Shown piece by piece: positions 43,121-51,500 of a DNA stretch of 64,000 nucleotides. A program made the position numbers and the translations under genes. Location of the stretch: the NCBI RefSeq assembly GCF_900155965.1, contig NZ_FTMG01000001.1:496001-560000 (forward strand), given 5' to 3'. Every line of letters begins with the position of its first letter. The first letter of the stretch is position 1. The notes under the pieces were generated by a model. It did not search any database, had not been told where the DNA came from, and saw only the letters and a program-made list of their open reading frames with translations. This DNA comes from Mucilaginibacter lappiensis. GTDB lineage: Bacteria; Bacteroidota; Bacteroidia; Sphingobacteriales; Sphingobacteriaceae.

Positions 43121-44272
43121 ATGGAAGAAAATAATATTAAAAAGTTTGCAGCCAAAATAAATTGGAGAAGGGTTTACCTGCACACCATTTTTATACTCAT
43201 TATTATAACCTGTCAGCCAGTTTTTAAACTGCTGTACTATCAGAAGTATAATTTCCAGTGGTCAGAGTCTTATGGACCAGTTTCCTTAATTTTTTATGCA
43301 TTAACGCTAGCCTGCATTTATTTTACAGCATTTGTAGTTTTACGTAACAGACCCCAGTTGAAGCAAAGCACAGCCTTACTCATCAAAACAGCTGGGCTTA
43401 TAGGTATGTTCTTTTTGTATGTACCCTTCAGATGGGTAATAGAGCAAAAACTGGAATTTTTGATTTTAGGTATTTCAAACTATCCCCAAAATGTATCCTA
43501 CAGCTTTTTCTTTCATGATAATTTGGTCTTTGCATTTCTTATCCTCATCGCGGGAGCCTACGTGAAATTTATGGACGACTGGTATATCCATGATCGTATT
43601 AAATCAACTCTCGAAAAACAAAATCTCCGGCTGGAGCTTGATTTTCTAAAATCACAGGTTAACCCACATTTTTTGTTCAATACATTGAATAATATACAGT
43701 CATTTATTGTGCAGGATGAAAAAATGAGATCGATAGAATTGATAGGTCGGCTTTCTGAATTTATGCGGTTTGCCTTATATGAATGTGATGAAGAATATAT
43801 TGACCTGGAAAAAGAAATAAGTATGCTTGCAGACTATGTAGAACTAGAACGTGTACGTTGTGATGACAGGGTAAAGATTCACTTTGAAACTACCGGTAAT
43901 TTTGATGATTTGCAGATCCCGCCTTTGCTGCTAATGCCCTTTGTTGAAAATGCCTTTAAACATGGTGCAGCTACACAACTTGACAAGTCATGGATTAATA
44001 TATCCATTACACTGCAACAGGAACGATTACATTTAAAAGTTGAAAATGATTTTATTGCGCCAGCAACCAACAGCGAAGTAAAGCCGGGCGGTATCGGTTT
44101 ACAGAACGTAAAGAAACGACTGCAATACTATTTCCCTAATAAGCACCAATTGGATATTACCGCTAAGCAAAAAGTATTTGAAGTAAATCTAATTTTACGG
44201 CTTAATCCGGTGCCATCGCAAAATTATTTAAACTCAATACCCAATCTTTCTATAATTAATGAAAACTATTAA
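43121..44272 (+). CDS. LytS-type sensor histidine kinase
   Basis: A 383-residue kinase from the ATG at 43121; an earlier TTG is unlikely. Hydrophobic segments: VYLHTIFILIIITCQPVF, PVSLIFYALTLACIYFTAFV, TAGLIGMFFLYVPF and DNLVFAFLILIAGAYVKF. The linker leads to the His_kinase box VNPHFLFNTLNNIQ with H183, then LLMPFVENAFKHG and GGIGLQNVKKRLQYYF in the ATPase domain. Its end overlaps the next gene by 14 bases, so the pair is co-expressed. It likely senses a state of the envelope and controls the divergent beta-barrel gene. Confidence 0.95.
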   Translation: MEENNIKKFAAKINWRRVYLHTIFILIIITCQPVFKLLYYQKYNFQWSESYGPVSLIFYALTLACIYFTAFVVLRNRPQLKQSTALLIKTAGLIGMFFLYVPFRWVIEQKLEFLILGISNYPQNVSYSFFFHDNLVFAFLILIAGAYVKFMDDWYIHDRIKSTLEKQNLRLELDFLKSQVNPHFLFNTLNNIQSFIVQDEKMRSIELIGRLSEFMRFALYECDEEYIDLEKEISMLADYVELERVRCDDRVKIHFETTGNFDDLQIPPLLLMPFVENAFKHGAATQLDKSWINISITLQQERLHLKVENDFIAPATNSEVKPGGIGLQNVKKRLQYYFPNKHQLDITAKQKVFEVNLILRLNPVPSQNYLNSIPNLSIINENY

Positions 44273-44966
44273 CTGCATTATTGTTGATGATGAACCCCAG
44301 GCCCGCAAAATGATGGAGGCCTTCGTTTCACAATTGGGTGGATGGAAGATCCTGCGTGTTTGCAGCAATGCTATTGAGGCATTTGAAGCATTGCAATCTT
44401 CCCCGGTTGATGTGATATTTCTGGATATTAAAATGCCCATTATTACCGGCATAGATTTTTTAAAATCGTTAAAAAAACCTCCCCTTGTTATTTTCACAAC
44501 TGCCTATAATAAATATGCGATGGACGGCTATGAGCTAGATGTAGTTGATTATCTGCTGAAACCCATTTCTATGCATCGTCTGTTACAGGCAGCCGAAAAA
44601 GTTACCGAACGGTTAAATGCCGGAGCTGAAAGGGGAACCAACAATAATGCAGCCGAAGCAACATTTATGTTTGTAAAACATGATAACAAACTGGTGAAGA
44701 TAAATTTCGCAGACATGCTGTATGTAGAGGGTATGCAAAATTTTGTGCGTATTCATACAAACTCGAAACCTTATTTAATCACCTACACCATGAAAGCCTT
44801 GGAAGAAATTTTGCCTGCTAACGCTTTTATCAGGGTTCATAAATCTTATATCGTGGCAATGAATGCTATTACTACTGTTTATGGTAACACCATTGAAATT
44901 GGTAGCACCCAAATTCCAATAGGTAGTAATTTTAAAGCCGATTTCATGAATAAGATTGAAAGCTAA
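44259..44966 (+). CDS. LytTR-family response regulator
   Basis: A 235-residue regulator. The receiver has D10/D11, phospho-acceptor D56 (VIFLDIKMP) and LLKPI near residue 106. The LytTR domain covers ~135-235 (MFVKHDNKLVKINFADMLYVEGMQNFVRIHT, FIRVHKSYIVAMNAIT). Start ATG lies inside the kinase's last codons. It is the counterpart of 29888-30616; the two regulators share NKYAMDGYELDVVDYLLKPI-like stretches. Confidence 0.96.
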   Translation: MKTINCIIVDDEPQARKMMEAFVSQLGGWKILRVCSNAIEAFEALQSSPVDVIFLDIKMPIITGIDFLKSLKKPPLVIFTTAYNKYAMDGYELDVVDYLLKPISMHRLLQAAEKVTERLNAGAERGTNNNAAEATFMFVKHDNKLVKINFADMLYVEGMQNFVRIHTNSKPYLITYTMKALEEILPANAFIRVHKSYIVAMNAITTVYGNTIEIGSTQIPIGSNFKADFMNKIES

Positions 44967-45020
44967 GGATTTGAAAATCAAAGCCGATTATTTGTGGTTC
45001 AAAGAATTTATTATTATAAC

Positions 45021-45193
45021 TGGAGGTTCCGAAGGCCTTGACCAGGTAATTCCGGGCCACTCGGAGCACCAATTTGTGTAAGTTCGAGATAGAGAGACAT
45101 CTTTACCTTCAATCGTTTAACAGGATCAAAGTGTAGCAGAATTGCTCGTCCTGCATTTCCAGAACCGGATGGTCAATGGTGCCGGAATGTCCA
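45021..45193 (+). mobile_element. 173-bp non-autonomous element, copy 3
   Basis: Ends TGGAGGTTCCG (45021-45031) and CGGAATGTCCA (45183-45193) are inverted repeats of the same family as copies 1 and 2. Orientation is opposite to those two. It lies 55 bp after the LytTR gene. No coding capacity. Confidence 0.8.
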
Positions 45194-45281
45194 TTGATGT
45201 CTTTATTTGCAACGTGTCACGTTCAAATTAAGATCAAGATATATTATTGTAAATTAGCAACTTACATTCCGATAAAAACTT

Positions 45282-45476
45282 AACTAATTGTAAATCAATA
45301 AGTGTTCGACAATCGAACATTTTTGCCGTGCAGTTTTTTATACAATAACAAATGGTAACGATTAATTAGCAAAGAAAACAGATAGATAAGTATACAAATC
45401 CCACTAAATATAAAAATATAACTAATTGATTTTCAATTCACTAATCAACAGCAAAAGAGGAATTAAGTGTTCGACC
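45282..45476. other. Paired direct repeats around a short inverted repeat, attachment-site-like
   Basis: AACTAATTG (45282 and 45421) and TAAGTGTTCGAC (45299 and 45465) each occur twice in the same order, about 140-166 bp apart. Next to the first, TGTTCGA-CAA-TCGAACA (45303-45319) is a perfect hyphenated inverted repeat. Such arrangements can be recombinase core sites or scars of an excised element. There is no integrase gene in the window. The interval is AT-rich with no gene. Confidence 0.4.
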
Positions 45477-45496
45477 TGACCCCCACCTACCCACTT

Positions 45497-45531
45497 AAGG
45501 AGACAACATATAAGTGTTGCCTCCTTTTTTT
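45497..45531 (+). terminator. Strong intrinsic terminator without an upstream gene
   Basis: AAGGAGACAACA (45497-45508) pairs with TGTTGCCTCCTT (45515-45526), one mismatch, six-base loop, followed by a run of seven Ts. The nearest rightward gene ends 530 bp upstream with mobile element copy 3 between, so it may end an unannotated transcript or belong to a lost gene. Confidence 0.75.
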
Positions 45532-45708
45532 ATGCCACAAAATACCTGATAGTCAATTCTTTATAAAGCATGGTCTTTTAGTTCGATTTTAGCAAAGAAA
45601 TTCTTGAACCGTTAAGACTTAACGGTCTGAAAAACAGTGTAGAAATGGAATTAAGGCACTTTTCGGTAGTTCGATTTCTCTTTAAGGTTCTTGTCGTCTA
45701 AATCACTA

Positions 45709-46166
45709 TCACATTGGTAAGTTTTCGGAATCTATAGCGCCTGGCGCTACGATGTTGACCCGGATGCCGTGACTGCCTAATTCTTTAGCCTGATAATGCT
45801 CTAAAGTTTCCACAGCGCCCTTGACACTCGCATAGGCGGAACAGCCGGGAGAAGTAAACCGGTAGAAATATTAATAATGGCACACCATCATTCATCAGCG
45901 GTAACGCATTCTGTCTTAACAGGAAAACCCCTTTAAAATGGACATTGATTAACTGGTCAAGATTTTCTTCTATTGTTTCGGCAAAGTTTGCATATATACC
46001 CATACCTGCATTATTGATCAGGAAATGAATATGATCGGTATTAAAGGTATCACCTAATGTATTTTTCAGTTCCCCGAAAAACATCTCAAATCTTCCGATT
46101 TCGCCGGTATTTATTAGTAGGGCTGCCGCTTTTTGTCCAGAACCAATAATTTCGGCCACAATAATA
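45709..46166 (-). pseudogene. Short-chain dehydrogenase remnant
   Basis: Leftward: IIVAEIIGSGQKAAALLINT, then HFLINNAGMGIYANFAETIE and VHFKGVFLLRQNALPLMNDG, then IINISTG in a second frame, then FTSPGCSAYASVKGAVETLE and YQAKELGSHGIRVNIVAPGA in a third, stop at 45709. NNAG and the catalytic YxxxK (YASVK) identify the family. The cofactor-binding N-terminus is missing and at least two frameshifts break it. Its left part is joined directly to a RibBA fragment in one open frame. Confidence 0.88.
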
Positions 46167-46482
46167 ACACACCCCTCACTATTGCCATCATCTTTTACAA
46201 ATGCTAGGTGATGTTTACCTGTATCTGTTTGGATGAAAGTAATCAGGCTAAACAAACCGTATTTAGTGGGAATACGGATAGTTGTTTCTTTGCCAATGAT
46301 TTTTTCCTTGCGTTGGCGGTAGGCTATCAGGTCTTTCATAGAAACTATTTTCAGCTGAATCACGCAGCGATCTTAATCAGATCAGGCAGACGAGCCATAG
46401 TCCCGTCGTCGTTTAATATTTCCACAATTATACCTGCGGGTCCAAGACCAGTAAGTGATGCCAACTCAAGTGGTAATGACAT
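46167..46482 (-). pseudogene. RibBA remnant (DHBP synthase/GTP cyclohydrolase II junction)
   Basis: Leftward from ~46482: [34 protein letters not shown] and a stop; after a shift, LKIVSMKDLIAYRQRKEKII and IPTKYGLFSLITFIQTDTGK to HHLAFVKDDGN. This is the end of the RibB domain (GxMARxPDL, LKIVSIKDLIAYR) and the start of the RibA domain of the bifunctional riboflavin enzyme. Neither active site is complete. A deletion fused it to the dehydrogenase remnant. A functional ribBA must lie elsewhere in the genome. Confidence 0.88.
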
Positions 46483-46751
46483 GTTTATCTGCGCAGCAAA
46501 CTAACATATTGAGTCATCCGAAAAACCTTTATGACTTAACTTTTATAAGATCTCCGTAATATTTCCTTGATTTTTTTGCAAATAACCAATTAAGATATGA
46601 TACAATTTATTTTAAGCTTCTCTTATTGGGCAGTTACCGCTAACATAATCCCATCGCTTATTCAGATTTGCATATCCTTGGTAAATTAAACCAATAAAAT
46701 TTTATGCGTTGTTTTCCTAGAATATTCATTGAAAATGAATAAAAAGAACTG

Positions 46752-46793
46752 ATATTATAATTATAAATATAATTATATTTATAATTATAATAT
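46752..46793. repeat. 42-bp perfect AT-only palindrome
   Basis: Every base from 46752 to 46793 is A or T and the 42-mer equals its own reverse complement, with the centre between 46772 and 46773. It could extrude as a cruciform or fold as an RNA hairpin. It is 193 bp before the tail-collar gene. No other gene is seen in 46483-46985. Confidence 0.85.
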
Positions 46794-46985
46794 AAACCCT
46801 AACCCTTTTTAAGCATGAAGATCACTCAAAGCCCCCCCTTGTTATCTTAAGATCATCGTATGCACTGGCATCATACTATATTAAGTGTGCCTGGGCATGG
46901 TATGTCTTGTCGTCTAAGGAATTTAATCCTTTATGATATCACAAATTAATTAAACCCAATAACCAAACCAATCACCTTTAAAATT

Positions 46986-47525
46986 ATGGACAATCCATTT
47001 TTAGGCACTATCTCATTATTTGCCGGCAATTTTGCGCCGCGCGGCTGGGCTCTTTGTAACGGTCAGCTTTTAGCTATCGCACAAAATCAGGCTCTTTTCT
47101 CTATTTTGGGCACTACTTATGGGGGCGACGGCATCAGAACCTTTGCCTTACCAAATCTACAAGGACGCTCACCTATGCATTGGGGACAAGGACCCGGTTT
47201 AACGCCCAGGGTTATCGGCGAAGCAGCCGGCGAGGAAAGTGTAACCCTGTTAATTTCACAAATGCCAACGCACAACCATGCGCTTAATGCAAGTACCAAC
47301 ACCGGGAACCAGCCTTCGCCAACAAATGGTGTATTGGCTGTTTCAACAGATCCTGACGCTGGCGGCAATCCGATAAACTTCACAGCGGGGACAAATGTCA
47401 ACACAATCATGGCTAATAATTCTATCGCCCCGATTGGTCAAAACCTGCCTCATGATAATATGCAGCCATACCTTGCGGTAACTTTTATTATCGCGCTGGA
47501 GGGAATATTCCCGTCTCGCAACTAA
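46986..47525 (+). CDS. Phage tail-collar domain protein (MdpB-like)
   Basis: A 179-residue protein. FLGTISLFAGNFAPRGWALCNGQLLAIAQNQALFSILGTTYGGDG at residues 4-48 and LPNLQGRSPMHWGQG at ~56-70 are the tail-collar signature, and the C-terminus (PHDNMQPYLAVTFIIALEGIFPSR) is typical of microcystin-dependent-like proteins. There is no signal peptide. In Bacteroidota these occur chromosomally without phage genes and their role is unsettled. A 24-bp gap to the next gene suggests an operon with the formyltransferase-like gene and the giant adhesin. Confidence 0.92.
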   Translation: MDNPFLGTISLFAGNFAPRGWALCNGQLLAIAQNQALFSILGTTYGGDGIRTFALPNLQGRSPMHWGQGPGLTPRVIGEAAGEESVTLLISQMPTHNHALNASTNTGNQPSPTNGVLAVSTDPDAGGNPINFTAGTNVNTIMANNSIAPIGQNLPHDNMQPYLAVTFIIALEGIFPSRN

Positions 47526-47549
47526 TAGAATATACGGCTCAGTAAACTG

Positions 47550-48509
47550 ATGAAAATAGGTATTGTTTCCAATTCGGCAACGCTGTATATGCCCCTGCTT
47601 TCGGCCTTATATAATTATAAGGCGAAAGCAGGGCTTATGCTTTACGTGGGTGGTTCTACGGCACCAGACAACAGTGTGCCCGAAACGGTGAACTATTGCA
47701 ATGCTGGCGGCATTGGACTTACATTTGAACACGATAAAGCCGACCTTTATGCCTGGCTGCATCAACATGATATCGTTTTTTTTTCGGGTTATAGCAGTAT
47801 TGTTAAAACGCAATACCTAAAACAAATACCACATGGCGCCTATAACATTCATTTTGGCGCCCTGCCGCAATTTCGCGGGCCATCGCCAGTTTTCTGGCAA
47901 TTGCGGAACGGCGGCCAGCAAATAGGGCTGGCTATTCATGTACTTACAGACCAGTTAGACAGCGGCCCGATCATCTGGCAGCAAAATATATCGAATCAGC
48001 CACATTACAACTACGACACTGTTCATCAGCTGCTTAGCCAATTACAGATACAAGGCGTACTTGCCATAGTGAATGGTGTTAACAGCGGCACCAGATTACC
48101 GCTTACTGAACAGGATGAAAGTCTGGCAGTGTATTATCCGCGACCTGAGCTAAAAGATGTTTTTATTAATTGGCAGAAAATGGAGGCCGCAGAAATCATA
48201 GACACTATCCAGGCTTGTAATCCCTGGAACATGGGTGCTGTTTCACTTATTAACGGGCAGGAATTAAAAATACTAGACGCCTCCATTGGCTTAGCCAATA
48301 ACCATTCTTATCCATCGGGCACTATTATTATTAACAAGCGCACGTTTGCCGTAATGTGTAAAGGCGCTCGTCTATTAAATATTAACTTTTTTAAGATGGG
48401 CAATAATTATGTACCGGCCAGGTTTGCCGGTGCCTATGGTTTTAAAAGCGGGCAAAGCTTTGCAAGCAGTGTGCCGCATTTAACCCACACAACAGCAGAA
48501 ACTAACTAA
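47550..48509 (+). CDS. Formyltransferase-family protein (Fmt-like fold)
   Basis: A 319-residue protein. The N-terminal Rossmann-like domain carries the family active-site segment YNIHFGALPQFRGPSPVFW with N99 and H101, and D137 in LDSGPI, matching the Asn-His-Asp set of 10-formyl-THF-dependent formyltransferases. Residues ~205-300 resemble the Fmt C-terminal domain (DVFINWQKMEAAEIIDTIQACNPWNMGAVSLI). The N-terminus and overall sequence differ from housekeeping methionyl-tRNA formyltransferase, and the setting between a tail-collar gene and an adhesin gene suggests a special acceptor such as an amino sugar or a protein; that is inference. Cytoplasmic. Confidence 0.82.
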   Translation: MKIGIVSNSATLYMPLLSALYNYKAKAGLMLYVGGSTAPDNSVPETVNYCNAGGIGLTFEHDKADLYAWLHQHDIVFFSGYSSIVKTQYLKQIPHGAYNIHFGALPQFRGPSPVFWQLRNGGQQIGLAIHVLTDQLDSGPIIWQQNISNQPHYNYDTVHQLLSQLQIQGVLAIVNGVNSGTRLPLTEQDESLAVYYPRPELKDVFINWQKMEAAEIIDTIQACNPWNMGAVSLINGQELKILDASIGLANNHSYPSGTIIINKRTFAVMCKGARLLNINFFKMGNNYVPARFAGAYGFKSGQSFASSVPHLTHTTAETN

Positions 48510-48530
48510 AAACTATTATAAAATTATTAC

Positions 48531-48556
48531 AGACCGGTAATCATAGGTGCCGGTCT
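48531..48556. promoter_or_regulatory. Hairpin before the giant adhesin gene
   Basis: AGACCGG (48531-48537) and CCGGTCT (48550-48556) are exact complements with a 12-base loop, 20 bp before the ATG at 48577. No T-run follows. It could lower read-through or affect translation of the adhesin. Confidence 0.4.
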
Positions 48557-48576
48557 TACCAATCAACCTTATTAAA

Positions 48577-51500
48577 ATGAAAAAACATTTACTCGTTTTT
48601 TTTATAGGCCTTTTAAGTATCATAACCAGTTTGAGGGCCTCGGCCCAAACTTTCGACTGGTCTTGTTTCCCAACTTCGGGTACTATACTGGCTGATAACA
48701 ATGGCATTGCCAATCTTAATCTCACCACTGCTAATTGCAGTGTGGCCAATGGCTGGGTGCTACAGTGCCAGGGAACCGGCGAACAGCGCATCCTGTCCTC
48801 GGCCCTGGGTGGTAACCCATTCATCCGGCTGCAAAAGGTGGGTACGGCTGCGACATTTAGCTTTGCCCGTTTACTTACGGCATCAGGTGCTTTATTTACA
48901 TTGAAGAGCGTATCGGTTACACCAACCTCGGTAGGTGCAGCAGCCGGCGGTGCTCAGGTAATTACCGTGCACGCCTTCAAAGGCGGCAGGGAACAGGGGT
49001 CGACATCAACAGCCTCCCTCGGCTCGGTGGCACTTGTGAATATCCCCGAATCACAATTAGGGGCCTTCATCAATATTGATGAAATCAGGTTCACTTGTGA
49101 TCAAGCTGCCTCTTTTGGCGTTGGTATTGATGATGTAGTTATTGTAGCGGCACCGAGCGCCCCAACTGTAACTACCGATAACTCAGCAGCGATTACCGCC
49201 AGCTCGGCCACATTAACAGGTACTGTAACTGCTGACGGTGGTGCTACAGTGACCGAAAAAGGTATAGTTTACGGCACCTCACCCAATCCCAATATCGTAA
49301 CCGGCACTAAATTAACTAATGGCTCCGGTACAGGTGCCATTTCGGCAAACGCCGCAGGGCTTGCAAGTGGTACCAGATATTACTTCAGGGCCTATGCTAC
49401 CAATACCAGGGGTACAGCTTATGGTGCCGATTTGTTCTTTAACACGCTTGCCAATACCGCACCGGTAGCGGTGGCTGATAACTATAATTTTAATACAGGG
49501 ACAACTTTAACCGTTGCCGCTCCCGGCGTTTTAGGTAACGATACCGATGCCGACGGTGATCCCCTGACCGCCATATTGGTATCCGGCCCGGCCAATGGCA
49601 CCCTGGCTTTAAATCCCAACGGCAGTTTTACTTATACCCCAACTGGTACTACTAATGATCAGTTTACTTATAAAGTTAATGATGGCAAGGTTGATGGCAA
49701 CACGGTTACGGTGACGCTAACCCACGTCAACACCGCACCAGTAGTAACTGCATCTACAGGCGCAACCGTATTTTCTGGTGCGGATGCTGTTGTTGATCCG
49801 GGAATTACGGTGAGTGATGATGGTGGCACTTTAGCATCCGGTGTAATATCCATTACCGGGGGGCTGCACTCAGCAGAGGATCAACTGGTGTTTACACCCA
49901 ATGGAACCACAGGTGATATTACCGGTTCTTATAATCGGCTCGTCGGTGTGCTCTCCTTGCAGTCGTCGAGTGGCGTAGCTACTATTGCACAGTGGCAGGC
50001 TGCCTTGCGTGCTGTAGTTTACAGGAACCAACAGGTGCCCCCTACAGCAAATGTACGAACCATTACCTTTTCAGTAAATGATGGTACTTTGGACAGTAAC
50101 CCGGCCAGTAAAACTGTGAGTATTGCCCTGTCGGCGATCAGTACCAGCGGTACGTTATCGGCACTCAACAGCACATACGGCACGGCATCGGCCTCAGGTA
50201 CATTCAATGTATCGGGAATAAACCTTACCGCTGGGATATTGGTTACCGCACCAACCGGTTTTGAAGTGAGTATGGATAACACCACATTTGCCCCTACGGT
50301 TACCATTGGCTCAGCCGGAACGATTCCTTCAACACCTGTGTACATCAGATTGGCGGCCAGCACCAACGCGGGTAGCTATTCGGGCAATGTAGTATTGAGC
50401 AATACCGGTGCAAGTAGTGTAAATTTACCAACAGTTGCCAGCACAGTTAGCCCTAAAAAACTGACCATCACTGCTAAAAATATAACCAAAACTTACGGCC
50501 AGACCCTTACCGGCGGAGGCACAACTACAGAGTTTACCACTGCCGGATTGGTTGGTACAGAAACCGTTGATAATGTTACCCTTGCTTACGGAACAGGCGC
50601 TGCCGCCAATGCCGCGGTTAACACCTACACTGGCACAGTAATAGCCAGCGCCGCAAACGGCGGCACATTTAACCCGGCAAACTATACCATTAATTATGTA
50701 GCCGGCAATATTGTGGTAAACAAAGCCGCATTAACCATTATGGCCAATAATAAAGGCAAAGCATTTGGTTCGGCCATTACCGGCGGTGCTGGCTCTGTTG
50801 ATTTTTCTTCTACAGGTTTGGCTAATGCAGAAACCATAGGCAGCGTAACCATTACTTACGGCGCAGGCGCAGCTGCCAACGCTCCGGTTGGGCCCTATGC
50901 CGGCTCTATAGTTCCGAGTGCGGCAACAGGCGGTACTTTCAACACAGCTAATTACAATATTACCTATGCCGCCGGCACACTCACCGTTGGGCAGGCTATT
51001 TTAACGATAACAGCTAACAGCACCATCAAAATATATGGAGCACCCGTACCAACCCTAACGGTAAGTTATAGCGGTTTTGTGGGCACAGATAACGCATCCA
51101 GTTTAACTACACTGCCTACTGTCAGCACTACGGCGGTTACCAATTCGCCGGTGAACACTTATCCAATAACAGTGAGCGGTGCGGTATCGTCAAACTATAC
51201 TATTGTTTATCAGCCGGGAACAATAACGGTAACACCAGCTCCATTAACCGTTACGGCCAATAATGCTACTAAAACCTACGGAGCGGCTGTTCCGCTATTG
51301 AGAGTAAACTACAGTGGCTTTGTGGGCACAGATAATGCATTCAGTTTAATTAGGGGGGCTGCTTTAACAACGCCGGCAGTAACCAATTCGCCGGTAGGTA
51401 CTTATACAATAACACCAAGTGGCGCGGTATCATCTAATTATACCTTTATTTATCAGCCAGGAACGTTGACAGTAACACCGGCAGCATTAACCATTACAGC

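Noticed and set aside
45785..46363. A 192-codon frame that looks like an intact novel protein
   Set aside because: It is a fusion of RibBA and dehydrogenase fragments whose missing parts are visible in other frames; treated as two pseudogenes.
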